A stretch of 64,000 bases of DNA from Mercurialis annua (GCF_937616625.2 NC_065575.1:31433001-31497000), one strand, 5' to 3'. Counted from the stretch's first letter, positions 35,703-47,190 are shown. Notes: generated by a model not told the origin, from the letters alone. Numbers and translations: made by a program.

Positions 35703-35848
35703 AACGGTTGTGCCACGTCATTCGTGCAACAAATCAATAAGGCGTTAGCAATGTGCAAATATTTAATAATAAAAAAATAAACAATAATTAAAAATTCGCT
35801 ATCGCAAATGCTCATTGACTTGTTGGAAAATGACGTGTTACAACCGTT
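35703..35848. mobile_element. 146-bp MITE with about 28-bp inverted ends
   Basis: The left end AACGGTTGTGCCACGTCATT pairs with the right end read backwards, AACGGTTGTAACACGTCATT. The core (CAAATATTTAATAATAAAAAAATAA) matches 22448-22566. Target duplication is not clear. Confidence 0.65.
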
Positions 35849-35902
35849 CTATGGGATAAACACTCCTTTATAAGAAGCTCATATAAGTATCACTTTTGAA
35901 AA

Positions 35903-36960
35903 GGCTTAATACATCATTTGACCCCTAAACTATACACTTTTATTCTCTGAGACTCTTAAACTAATTTGATATTCTATTGGACCTCTTAACTTTATTTTTT
36001 GTTCTATTTAACCCGTCAACTGTAACTTTTTTGCCGATCTGACCTTTTTCATCCAACGTGGCGAAAACGCGTGTGTTTCAAACGCTTTGAAGCGCGTAAA
36101 GGATAATTAAAATGCATAAATTATTCTATTAAACCCCCGAACTACACTATTTTGTTCTATTTGACCCCTGAACTTATTTTATTTTCCTATTGCACCTTCA
36201 AACTTTTAATTTTTACCCATTTAACCTTTTCAAAAATATAATTATTTAACTTTCATCCATTTAACCTTCTAGAAAAATAAAAAAATATTGAAATTTAGTC
36301 AAATAATTACATAATACAACTTCTTGTACATGTAAATATTTATTTACATTTAAATAATGATAAAAGAAGTTTTGTCTGTTTTTAACGATATTATAAAATA
36401 TATAAATTTAGTATACTATGATAATCTTAAAAAAAGACTAGTTTTTTAAAAAATTATAATTTTTAGTGTGTTTCACGAATTTCCAATTATAAAATTTTAG
36501 TGTGCTTCACGAATTTGCAATTTCAAACTTTTCAAATCAATTCTGAATTTTTAAAATTTGTATAAAATTGAAAAACACACTAAATTTCATGATTTTTAAT
36601 GTCTTAAATAATTTTTTCAAATAATATGTAAAGTACATCATTTTTATTTTAAATTAAAAAAAATATTTAAACTTAATATATTTTTTGACTCCTAACCTTA
36701 CCCTTTTATTTCCTATGACCTCTAAACTATTTTAGTATTCCTTTGGACCTCTTAATTATTTTTTTATTCTATTTAACCCCATGTCAGCAAAGCCATGTCA
36801 GCAATTTTATCCACGTCATCGCGCGTGGTGTGCACATTCCGAATGAGGGGTTAAATAGAATAAAAAAAAATAGTTAAGAGGTCCAAAAGAATATGAAATT
36901 AGTTTACAGGTTGCAGAGAATAAAATGGTATAGTTTAGGGGTCAAATGATGTATTAAGCC
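35903..36960. mobile_element. 1,058-bp foldback element with perfect 10-bp target duplication
   Basis: It begins GGCTTAATACATCATTTGAC and ends with the complement (GATGTATTAAGCC). It is flanked by CTTTTGAAAA at 35893-35902 and 36961-36970. Phrases of the type GACCCCTAAACTAT, GGACCTCTTAACT and TTCTATTTAACCC recur along both arms in mirrored order. Inner, more diverged copies at 36125-36260 and 36690-36780 suggest the arms themselves grew by duplication. It is non-coding and of the MULE type by duplication size. Confidence 0.92.
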
Positions 36961-36970
36961 CTTTTGAAAA

Positions 36971-37303
36971 TATGACAAATAAGGACATTTTTAATTTTTT
37001 TTAGCAGTTATATCTCCAATTGCTTTGCATGGCCATGGACATAAAATAAAACAAAATGGAATTCACAAAGGTCACGTGCTGGTGGCGGGTGACATCTCGA
37101 TACTCGCGAGTCTACTATAGTAATGGTGGTGAAAATCGAGGGTCGCAAATTCAATTGCTTGAATTCAGAGCCAATTGGCCTTTAATTATTCTCCTCGCAC
37201 TAAAAGTCAGACGATTTAGATAGCATCAGGATTCCCTTGCTCTTCTCTCAGTTTTCTGTTTGTTTCCCGAGAAAAAGAAAATCTGTTTTCTGCAACTGCA
37301 GAC
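36971..37303 (+). promoter_or_regulatory. Upstream region of the LRR pseudokinase gene
   Basis: This holds the 5' leader (the pyrimidine-rich TCTTCTCTCAGTTTTCTG at about 37240 precedes the ATG) and the proximal promoter. The 1.06 kb foldback element ends only 333 bases before the start codon. No specific motif can be supported. Confidence 0.4.
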
Positions 37304-39888
37304 ATGAAAAACTGTAGGATTAATGTCTTATGTTTCTTGCTTAAATTACTTGTTCCTCTTTCACTTGGCCAACTATCCCCAACTGAAACAACAATTCTGT
37401 TACAGCTTCAACAAATGATTGAGTTTCCTCAGGGATGGACTAACTGGACCAACTTCTGTTGGCTACCTCCCTCACCTTCTTTCAACATTGTCTGCTCTAA
37501 CGGTCACGTAACGGAATTAACTCTCGTCGGGAACATAATCTCCCCTTCGAAAATCCCGAAACAAATTCTTCGCTCTAAGAATCACACTTTGTCCAAGAAT
37601 TTCTCCATTGATGCCTTATTTACTCTTCTGACAAAGCTTTCAGGCTTGAAAATTTTATCACTTGTTTCATTAGGATTATGGGGTCCATTTCCTGCCAACA
37701 TCAGTAGACTTCGGTCACTTGAAGTACTTAATGTTAGTTCGAATTTCATTTATGGTTTAGTTCCTCGACAGGTTGTGTCTTTAAAGAATCTTTCCAGTCT
37801 TGTTCTGTCTGATAATTTGTTGAATGGCAGTGTTCCAGATCTCAAAAGCTTAGTTATACTTCAAGAATTGAACCTGGCTGACAATAATCTTGGACCCAAT
37901 TTCCCTTCTTTAGGTAAAAATCTTCATACTATAATTCTTAGTAACAATTCCTTGAGATCTGTCATTCCATCAGCATTCAACAGCTTCAATCGCCTTCGAA
38001 AATTAGACATTTCGAACAATAAACTAATCGGATCAATCCCGTCTTTTCTGTTTTCTCTGCCCTCGATTCGATATCTTGATTTAGCTAAAAATCAACTCAG
38101 TGGCGCCTTGCCAACCAACGCATCTTGTACATCCAACCTTAAATTTGTTGACATTTCTAGCAACCTTTTGGTCGGAAAATTACCTTCATGTATCACATCT
38201 AGTTCGCGGAATCGCACGGTTATTAGTTCATGGAATAGCCTGTCTAGTGGAAATCCAAGTTCCCAGCATCCATTTTCATTCTGCCACAAAGAAGCATTGG
38301 CTGTTAAGCCTCCGGTTAAGCAGAATCCCAGTGTTCAACTTGGCCTGATACTTGGTATTAGTGGCGGTGTTATTGGGATCACAGGTGTGCTTGTGTTGCT
38401 GATTCTGATTACTATTAGAAGATTCAAATCAAGATCCAACAATGACAAATTTGAAGCACCTATGTTTGATAAAATGTCCGTCATCAGCTCCTCTGTGCCA
38501 ACCATTGATTCGAGTAAGTTAATTTGGCTCTATGTTATATTCAGCATGATTCAACAAATCAATATACTTATTAATATATAGGATATTAATGATGCAATTT
38601 TTCGAGCAGGGCGTGTGCCTCAGACAATGAGGTCAGCTGTAATAGGCCTTCCGCCATATCGCATGTTCACCTTAGAAGAAATTGAAGATGCGACAAACAA
38701 CTTTGATCCGTTGAATTTCATGGGAGAAAGATCTCAAGGACAGGTAATTAAAGATGAAGAAATTCAATACGAAACTCCTTCAATCGGAAATCATGTTTTT
38801 TTTTTATGGTTTAGCAGCTGTATAAAGGCTGTCTAGGAGATGGGGCAGTGGTGCTAGTAAAATGTGTGAAATTAAAGCAGAAGAATTTGGTTCAAAGTTT
38901 GGCGCAGCACATGGAAGTATTTTCAAAGCTGAGACACTTGCATTTGGCTAGTGTTCTCGGACACTGCACCGTTACTTATCAGGATCATCCAAGTACAGCT
39001 ACAACAGTTTTTGTTCTTCTTCAACACATTACCGATGGATCTCTCCGCGATTATCTTACAGGTGAATGATCAAACATTAGGTTAGGTTGCTGAAAGGTTT
39101 CAGAATGTAATCCTATGATTTTGATGTAACAGACCGGAGAAAAAAGGATATCCTGAAATGGCCACAAAGAATGTCGATTGCCATCGGAGTTGCAAGGGGA
39201 ATACAGTTCTTGCATACAGGAGTAGCTCCCGGAATATTCGGAAATAATGTCAACATTGAAAATGTATACTTGGATGATACACTCACTGCAAAACTCACAA
39301 ATTATACCATTCCTATGCCATCAAAGGTGCGAAACTTGGGTCATTTCAAAACTTTGGCTAATGGATCGTTCTTTATTAAGTTGTTCTATTGTTGAAATTT
39401 CCAGGTGGGTTCAGAAAGTCCTCTAAATGGACAAGATATCTATAACAACAGTGTAAATGCTGAAAAGGAAGATATATATCAGCTTGGTGTGATCCTAATC
39501 CAATTAATTACTGGAAAATTAGTTGCATCATCGGATGAACTCGAAGAATTAAAGATTCAGGTACTTATTGAACAATCAAAACCTTGTCTGCAATTTTGTT
39601 TTTGTGTTAAATATGTGTTTCATGTATTCTAAACAGCTTGAAAAGGGGCTATGTGAAGCACCAACAAAACTACGAGCAATGGTAGATCCGTCAACAAGGG
39701 GAAGTTTCGCGTACGAATCAGTAAGAAGTTTGGTTAAAATCAGCATGAATTGCGTTTGTGAAGAGTTAAATAATAGGCCTTCAATAGAAGATGTGTTATG
39801 GAACTTGCAGTATTCGATGCAAGTTCAGGATGGATGGACTAGTAGCGGAAACCTTGCTAATACTGAAAGCCTGGCTACACAAATCTAG
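37304..39888 (+). CDS. LRR receptor-like protein with degenerate kinase domain (LRR-VI, At1g14390/At2g02780 type), complete, 729 aa
   Basis: The six exons are 37304-38513, 38610-38743, 38818-39061, 39133-39326, 39405-39560 and 39637-39888 (2190 bases). Exon 1 encodes a signal peptide (residues 1-22), an N-terminal cap with TNFCWLPPSPSFNIVCSNG, about nine leucine-rich repeats (for example LEVLNVSSNFIYGLVPRQV), then a membrane helix LILGISGGVIGITGVLVLL at about 347-372. The C-terminal domain keeps a kinase-like lead-in (FTLEEIEDATNNFDPLNFMG) and a lysine in LVKCVKL. The HRD motif is replaced by VAPGIFGNNVNIENVYLD and the DFG motif by TNYTIP, so catalysis is not expected. A role as a plasma-membrane scaffold or co-receptor is inferred. 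Its position after UTR, PBL and IQD matches Arabidopsis At1g14390 and At2g02780. Its 3' end is duplicated at 44.4 kb. Confidence 0.94.
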
Positions 39889-40109
39889 TACAAATTTCGC
39901 ATTGCCTTGTTTTCATGTTGTCCTGGCCCCTATTTACATCTTCTCTTTTTATTCTTTTTAATACTCTTTACATTCCAATATCGGACGACGTTTTCAGCGT
40001 TTTAATGTGGATTATTAAATTGTAGGGATAATTACTAATTTCTCTCGGACTTTAGATCATGATTATCAGTTTCTCTATGATTATTATAAACAAATGTTGA
40101 ATATTAAGT

Positions 40110-40295
40110 GTGATGGAAATCCCATATTGAAAAGATATGAGTAGAATGTGGAATATATAAGTGGGATGGACTACCTAATTCATTACCTTAGGGTTTTGGG
40201 TTTAATGTGGTGTCCGACCCATGATTATATGATTCACATTCTGAGCCTCATGAATGTATTCTCCCATACATTGCGCTCAATTTGGACCAACAACA
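40110..40295 (+). mobile_element. Possible short LTR/TRIM-like fragment
   Basis: The stretch contains TGGAAATCCCATATTGAAAA and AAGTGGGATGGACTACC, which resemble a short dispersed plant LTR family starting TG...GGAAATCCCACAT. It starts TGTGATGG and may end near CCAACAACA. No duplication or internal region is seen, so the call is tentative. Confidence 0.3.
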
Positions 40296-41625
40296 AATTA
40301 TAAAATTTATTTGGACTTTTCTACGATTCTATAAATTTATCAATTTTTTAAAGAAAAATAAATTAGTGGGTCAAATTAAATTTTAATTGTGATAAAAGAC
40401 TCTTTAACTGAGGGAAGGATGTAGTGGTTAATTTAAACAAACATCAGAAGTATACAGTTGACTTTTATAAATCATGGAGAAACTACCTAATAATAATAAT
40501 TGTCCTAAATTTTATTTAACCTAAGAAAATAATATCATTTGAATCTGACGGTCATAAAATTAATTGATGTAAATCTTTAATAATCTACCGACTTTTCATT
40601 GTTTTTATTATTTTCCCACCCTTCTACGCCAATAAAATAAAAATCAATGTTTTTAAAACTTCATTTGGACATCAAACCGACTTTATAGACAGTTCATAAA
40701 TTTAACCGGTTCAACCAAGTTAGATTAGATTCTTTTAATATTAATAATTAAAAAATATTTATTAAAAAAATTTAAAGTTAAAAGATATGATTGTATATTT
40801 AAACAAAAATAATAAAATGATTATAATAACAAAATAATTATAAATACCTAATATTTAATTAAAAGTTAAATTATTGTGTATATGTGCAGAGTGTGAGATA
40901 TAAAATAGGGTCGGATTTTAGCACAGCGCTGAACTGGTTCATCTCAAAGAGAGGCACACATTTTGATGGTTTAATAAGATAATAATGACTTGTTATCTGA
41001 AAAATAATAAGTACAAACCACTCTCATATAAAAGGAGAGCGAATATACTATATTCATACAAAAACAGTCAATATGAATATGATTAATTAATTAAATATAA
41101 ATATTATTTAATATACATTTTTTTATTAAAATCAATATACTATAAATATTGTATATTTTTAAAAAAGATAAGTATTAAATATTTTATATTTATTAGTATC
41201 AATATTTAATAAAATATAAATTTAATAAAATTATTAATTCTGAATTATTAAATTTTTTTAATTTATAATTAAAATGACCTATATCATTAAAAAAATTAAC
41301 CGATTAAATATAAAATTGATCTATTATTTTTTTTATTTAATTGAAATGCATTGTTTTTAAATTTAGCTATTGAAAAGTTTATCATTTCAAATACTTTCCA
41401 CCTTATGCAAATGAACTATTTTATCCGAACAATTCAACACGCGTTCAATTTCTCCATAATTTTAATTTATTTCAAAATTTATTACTTTCAAGTTTACTTA
41501 GTACTAATTGTTAATATTCAAATATACAATAAATACGAAGTAAATAGAAAGTAGATACATATAATTCTTTTGTAAAGGCAGCCTGTAAATATAAGGCATC
41601 ACTCTTTATTCCGACGTCCGATTGA
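40296..41625. other. Intergenic AT-rich DNA
   Basis: No supported gene. The stretch 41050-41350 is nearly all A and T. An unplaced mixed-composition island lies at 40910-40970. Confidence 0.45.
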
Positions 41626-41627
41626 AT

Positions 41628-41885
41628 TGATTCAAACGTCTTTGGAAAGGTTACTCCAATACCTACAGCTTTTATGAAAACATAAAATTCGAATACATCT
41701 TCTAAAAGGGTCGAAATCGCCCTTGAAGCTGCTGGCTTTGTAAAACGTCCCTAAAATCTGCATGTACTCAGTCTTAATATTTCTGACATAACTCATTTTG
41801 ATGACATCCGATTTAATTGATTCAGACGTCCCTAGACAGCTAACTCGAATATTTACAACTCTCATGAAGACATCAAATTCGGGTT
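41628..41885. repeat. Pair of diverged direct repeats, about 190 bp apart
   Basis: GATTCAAACGTCTTTGGAAA followed by a CTCCAATACCTACAG block at about 41630 is echoed by GATTCAGACGTCCCTAGACA with CTCGAATATTTACAA at about 41819. Both end in ACATAAAATTCG or ACATCAAATTCG. The repeats abut the solo-LTR-like unit and are probably remnants of a retroelement. Confidence 0.5.
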
Positions 41886-42714
41886 TATAATACCCCATAA
41901 GTTTAAATTATTTAATTGGGCTACGTGTCCAGTTTTTGAGTCGCCGGAGTGGTGATATCGGAAAGTTTTCCGAGAAATTAAGATAAATAGAATTCTAGTA
42001 GGTCGGTTTTGGGAAAGTAATTATGAGTAATTTAATATTAGATTTTAGTTTAAAAGTTGGAATTGAGATTAAAAGGAAAAATGGCAGGAAAGGTCAAAAA
42101 ATAAAGTTTAGGTACTAAAGTGATAATTTAACCAATTAAGTCTCAAGAATTGAAATTTATGAACATTTGACGGAAAAATATAAGTTCTTGGATCGTATTA
42201 TTTATTGGATATAAATAATACGTATACGAATTAATTGAGATATTAATTGATTAAGTAATGGATTAAATCGAATAAAGAAAAAGTTTGTTAAATGATTTAT
42301 AATAACTAACGAAGACATGGATCAAAGAGACGTTTTAGCCATGTTATAAAAGAAATAAAATATGAATGAAGGATCAGTAGAAGGATCCAGAGAGTTCAAG
42401 CTTCATCGTTTCTTTTACGTTTCTCACCGTCGTTCGCTCGCCGTTTCTCCGTTCGACCGTTTTGAGTGATTTTTGCGCCGATCTCTCTGGAATTCCATCC
42501 TCTACGGATCTCAAGCTTCATTTTAAGGTAAAACTCTAAGAATTAGTATTGAAATTGGAGTATATTCACTGTTTCATATTTAATAAAGTTGGGGATTTTG
42601 ATTTCGATGAAACTAGCTCGATTTTTATGTTTTTGGACGAAACGAAATGACGGGTTAGAAGGAAAAAGTGTTAGGAGGATGTGTAGGGCATCGAGAATCT
42701 ATGGATCAGCCCGG

Positions 42715-42795
42715 AAAACGAATTCCGAAGCTGTGCGAACGCACAGCCTGAGTAGGCTGTGCGGACGCACAATACCTCCTATGCGCCCGCACAGT
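42715..42795. repeat. Short internal repeats of a GCACAG motif
   Basis: GCGAACGCACAGCCTG, GGCTGTGCGGACGCACA and GCGCCCGCACAGTC follow each other within 75 bases, partly as inverted copies, inside the solo-LTR-like unit. Confidence 0.5.
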
Positions 42796-43270
42796 CGATT
42801 CGGGGTACCATTTGGACTTTTGACCCCTATTTGACCTAGATTCCGATTTTTTGGATATTAAACCCTAAAGATGAATTAAGGACCCCGATAATTAAAGTTT
42901 CGAGATAACCTCGACGTTTTCGATAGTTAATGATAACAGAAAACATTAAGAAGATTATACGATCGATGAATATAAGAAATGGTATTCGTCAAACCGTGTA
43001 TATGATTAAAGATTATCGAATCCATAAATACGCTAGAAATGAAGTTTAATCAACCTAAAACCTTGAACTTTAAAGTATTATGCATATAAAATACGAGGTT
43101 CACGTCTAACTATTAAACATTAATTAATATCTAACAGACGCATCCGCGAGCGGTGAGATCAGCAGATGTGGGCTAGTGCGAGCATACTATTATATCGACC
43201 ACGTCATAGATTCGATAGCGGTCCGAGTGAGTTGCACTTTACTTTCGTGTATTATTATACAAGTTATTTG

Positions 43271-43272
<2 letters not shown>

Positions 43273-43330
<58 letters not shown>
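43273..43330. repeat. (AT)n microsatellite
   Basis: About 57 bases of uninterrupted TA/AT dinucleotide repeat within the solo-LTR-like unit. Confidence 0.95.
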
Positions 43331-43333
<3 letters not shown>

Positions 43334-44443
43334 TAAACGCATCTCATTATATATTATTTGCTACATGTTATATGTTTATATTAAATTCAAAGTACGTGAA
43401 ATTAGTATGCGATCCGAAGAAATTAGCTACCTATTGGGTGTCAATAGGCTGTGTGATCACCAGTATTGAGTCAGTCTAGTGTGTTTAGACTATGTGAAAT
43501 GATTTGATATATATAAGCATGATATGATTATGGAAGTTGGAATATGAACGAATAATACGAGGTTAAACTCGATTGAGTTATCCTGAGGCCCGTATCTAGT
43601 GGGTTGAACTCGGTTGAGTTATCATGGGGTCCACAACTTGGGATTAAGAGGTTTGTCGCCGCTGACGCGGTTGAGTTATCCCGGGGCCGGACCATTGGAT
43701 TGAACAATTGATTTGAATATTTGTAAGTTGTGTTAACTTCAGACTTTTAGTTTCGAACGGATCAAATGCTTGATTATATGTATTTTCGTATTATTGCTTT
43801 ATTCGAAATGCGATGTTATTTTATAATATCGTTAGTAAATTGCAAACTCACTCAGCATAGTCTGACTTGTTGTTGTTTAAACATTTTCAGGTGCTTAGTG
43901 TCTGGACCTAGACAGAGGTCGTTTTTGGGATCCGGAAGTCAGCAGCACATGTATAGCTCTCGACTTCCGTAGTGCTGCAGTAGTGGTCCTGTGTCGACAG
44001 AGTCGTGGCCTTGACAGCAATGCATTTTGGTTTTATATTTTACTTGTTGTCCATGTTTACATATTTTTGTAGGCTACGCACGTTAGGTTTTGTTCACGGC
44101 ACCAGATGTCGGTGATATGTTTATAATATAACAATATGTATATAATCCCGTGAGGCCAGTTTGTATGTGGTACAGTAAGTAGAGCTCATGTGGATATCAG
44201 AATATTCTGGTGTAAATACTTGTAAATATATTTGCTTCTGTTTGTGTATATGTTATATTATTTACGAAAAACTTTTTAGTAAATTTGGGCTTTATACGGA
44301 GTTTAGAGCTACCACTCTCATTTCCTAGCGCCGGTCGCGGCTCAATAATTTAGATCGTGGCAGTGTTCAACTTTTAAAAGGAGCGAAAGTTCTCTTAAAA
44401 CTGTTGCATGTGTACATGATGACTCTTCACAAAAAACCTTTTC

Positions 44444-44690
44444 AAGATGGATGGACGGGTATCAGAACCCTTGCCAATACTGAAAACCTGGCTACATAAA
44501 TCTAGTACAAATTTCACATGCCTTAAATTGTTCCTATTTACATCTTCCCATTCTATTCTTTTTAATACTCTTTATATTTCAATATTGTACGACGTTTTAA
44601 GCATTTTAATTCGGAGTATTAAATTGTAGGGACAATTATTAATTTCTCCCTGACAATAGATCATGATAGGCAGTTTCTCTATGATTTTTA
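44444..44690 (+). pseudogene. Duplicated 3' end of the LRR pseudokinase gene
   Basis: The stretch matches 39826-40080: GATGGATGGACGGGTATCAG against GATGGATGGACTAGTAGCGG. Both continue through CTGGCTACA-AAATCTAGTACAAATTTC, TTTTTAATACTCTTTA, ACGACGTTTT and AGATCATGAT. It covers the last roughly 20 codons and the 3' untranslated region. The rest of the second copy is absent, with the solo-LTR-like unit ending 80 bases upstream. This is the scar of a tandem duplication or an ectopic copy. Confidence 0.85.
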
Positions 44691-45216
44691 AATACTCAAT
44701 TGTTTATCTTCTAACATTTGATTAAATTGATTACTACCTCGTTTTTTAATGAACTCCATTATTTGACTTAGTCAAGGAGTCTGATTGTTAAAAATGAAGT
44801 TTAATTTAACTCTTTAACTTAATTTAAAAAAAAATCATAAATATTAAAAAATTCAAATAAATTTTTGAAATAATTTCAAATCATATATCAACTATAACAT
44901 TTTTATAAATATTTTAATTTATCAAAATAAATTTAAAAATATTAAACATTAATTAAATGTAATGTATTTTACTAGGCTTTTCTTTCCATTAAACTCCAAC
45001 AAACCACTTAATGGGTTATATTCAAGAGTGTAGCTTCGATGGCCCATAAGGACAACCCCTCCCAACAACGTGGATAGGCCACAGCCCTCCCACGTGGCAA
45101 TAGTAACACATGGCAGTTACAGGAAGCAAGAACTAGTTCTTACATACAACCTGCTCAACTCAATTCTGAAGCTTTGCTAAATTCTGAATCCCAATCTAAT
45201 CCACAAAATTTCAAAG
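44691..45216 (+). promoter_or_regulatory. Upstream region and 5' leader exon of the CBS gene
   Basis: AT-rich up to 44990. GC-richer leader sequence follows (GGATAGGCCACAGCCCTCCC near 45070). The untranslated leader probably ends at 45216, where AAAG meets the donor GTATGT. A 5'-UTR intron then runs 45217-45410, ending in TTTATATAG. Confidence 0.5.
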
Positions 45217-45412
45217 GTATGTTATATTATTTTCTTCACTTCAAAATATTCTGTACCTGTTTTAAAATTGTAATGTTACATTTAGATTAAACAATTGTGA
45301 ACAGAATCCATGTTTTATGTTAATGAATCATTATTTGATGCTGAATTATATGCATAAAAATCCATAATAGACCATGAAATGAAATGTTAGAATGGTGTGT
45401 GTTTATATAGAT

Positions 45413-47190
45413 ATGGCACAGAGTGAAGAGGCGAAAAGAAATTCGAATCTTGAAAGCTGTGATGCGTATTTTGAGACCATACAGTCGAGGAAGAAGTTAC
45501 CGTTAGCATTGCAGGAGACTTTAAATACTGCATTTGCAACAATTCCTGTGTCCTCGTTCCCATTAGTCCCCACAGGCAAAGGTGACTCGAGTTTCGCCTT
45601 TTTCTGTTCGTAACGAAAGAACTAGTACTAATACTAATGCTATACGATTACTTTTTTCTAGTCATTGAAATTCTGGCAGACACGTCTGTTGCTGATGCTG
45701 TCAAGATTTTTTCGGAATGCAATATAATGGCCGCTCCTGTGAAGAATCCGGAAGCTACGAGTAGTTCGGATTGGAGAGATAGGTACCTGGGAATTATAGA
45801 TTACTCTGCTATTGTTCTGTGGGTGTTGGAGAGTGCAGAACTTGCAGCTGTTGCTTTATCAGCAAGTACAGCCACAGCTGCTGGCGTGGGTGCGGGGGCT
45901 GTTGGTGCTATCGGAGCAGTAGCGTTAGGTGTAACAGGTCCGGCTGCGATTGCTGGCCTCACTGCTGCTGCAGTGGGTGCTGCTCTTGTTGGTGGTGTGG
46001 CTGCCGATAAGGGAATCGGGAAAGATGCTCCCACTGCTGCCGATAACTTGGGCGAGGATTTCTACAAAGTTATTCTTCAAGAAGAACCCTTCAAGTCGAC
46101 CACTGTAAGTGTTAGTTTTGAGTAATTTCTTATTATTTCTAATATGATTTGGATCGTTTAGATTACGTTTCGTATTAGTATCCAGATGTATTACCTAGAG
46201 AAGATCCAACAAAATCAGTAGTTTTCTTTCTTTATCTCTGACGACTCCTATGCTAGTATTATCCTGCTCTTGCTCCAACTTTTGTCCTTGTCGCAGGTGA
46301 AGTCGGTTCTTAAAACATACCGATGGGCTCCTTTTATTCCAGTTGCAACAGACAGTTCAATGTTGAGTGTGTTGCTTCTACTTTCCAAATACAGGCTGCG
46401 TAATGTACCTGTAGTTGAACCAGGAAAGCCTGACATTCAGAACTTCATCACCCAAACTGCAATTATTCAGGGTCTCGAGGGATGCAAGGGAAGGGATTGG
46501 TTTGATTGTATTACTGCACGGCCTATTTCAGATTTCGGACTTCCTTTCATGTCTTCAAATGAGGTTAACATTTTTCAGATTAGCGACACTACCAAATTGT
46601 ATTTCCATCTTGCTGATTACTATGTTTTCCCTTGCCAGGTTATTAGCATCCAAAGTAACAAACTGATTCTTGAAGCTTTCAAGTTAATGAAAGAGAACCA
46701 TATCGGTGGTCTTCCGGTTATAGAAGGGCCAGACAAGAAGATTGTTGGGAATGTAAGCATAAGGGATATACGGCACTTGTTGCTGAAACCGGAACTTTTC
46801 AATAGCTTCAGGTGGTGTATGCAACCACATCTTAAACATTGAAAATAAACGCACTCTAGAAAATGCAAATATTTGAAGTTTTAACTCAATTTGCTATCTT
46901 CTTTCAGGCAGCTCACAGTTTCTGATTTCATGGCAACAATCAGCGCGACTCAAGGAAGCGGCAGAGTTGTTCCTCCAATCACATGCAAAGTCGACGCGAC
47001 GCTTGGCAGTGTGATTCAGTGTCTTGCTTTAAAGTTGGTTCACAGAATTTATGTGGTGGCTGGAGATGACAATAAAGTTGCTGGTGTGATTACACTGAGA
47101 GATGTGATCTCCTGTTTCATTTATGAGCCTCCTAACCATTCTGATAACTACTTCGGTTTTTCAGCAAAAGAAATGTTGAACAAGTCATGA
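45413..47190 (+). CDS. Four-CBS-domain protein, SnRK1 regulatory gamma-like, complete, 444 aa
   Basis: The protein belongs to the plant family related to the gamma subunit of the SNF1/AMPK energy-sensing kinase; CBS pairs bind adenine nucleotides in known members. The five exons are 45413-45581, 45662-46104, 46297-46563, 46639-46811 and 46908-47190 (1335 bases). I chose the ATG at 45413 because a splice acceptor (TATAG) lies two bases before it; an in-frame ATG-less extension upstream would be intronic. CBS motifs are visible in VADAVKIFSECNIMAAPV, SMLSVLLLLSKYRLRNVPVV, ILEAFKLMKENHIGGLPVIE and GSVIQCLALKLVHRIYVV. Between the first two lies an unusual Gly/Ala-rich hydrophobic stretch (about 120-170). 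A polyadenylation signal AATAAA lies at 47247. It resembles Arabidopsis At1g69800 more than the classical gamma subunit KING1. Confidence 0.92.

Larger units (their letters stand above)
41886..44362 (+). mobile_element. Solo-LTR-like unit, about 2.5 kb
   Basis: It runs from TATAATACCCCATAAG to TTTAGATCGTGGCA. It has the features of a large Ty3-type LTR: a transcript-like GC-richer start at 42400-42530 ending in a donor-like TTAAGGTAAAAC, the inner GACTTCCGTAGTGCTGCAG block near 43965, and the end block CCTAGCGCCGGTC at 44328. Possible flanks are GGGTT and GTGTT (four of five match). An (AT)n run at 43273-43330 sits inside. There is no gag, pol or second LTR in the window, so this is either a solo LTR or a non-autonomous derivative. 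The family name is inferred. Confidence 0.6.

Noticed and set aside
45801..46034. Open frames on both strands overlapping the Gly/Ala-rich part of the CBS gene
   Set aside because: They arise from the GC-rich, repetitive codons of the real exon 45662-46104.
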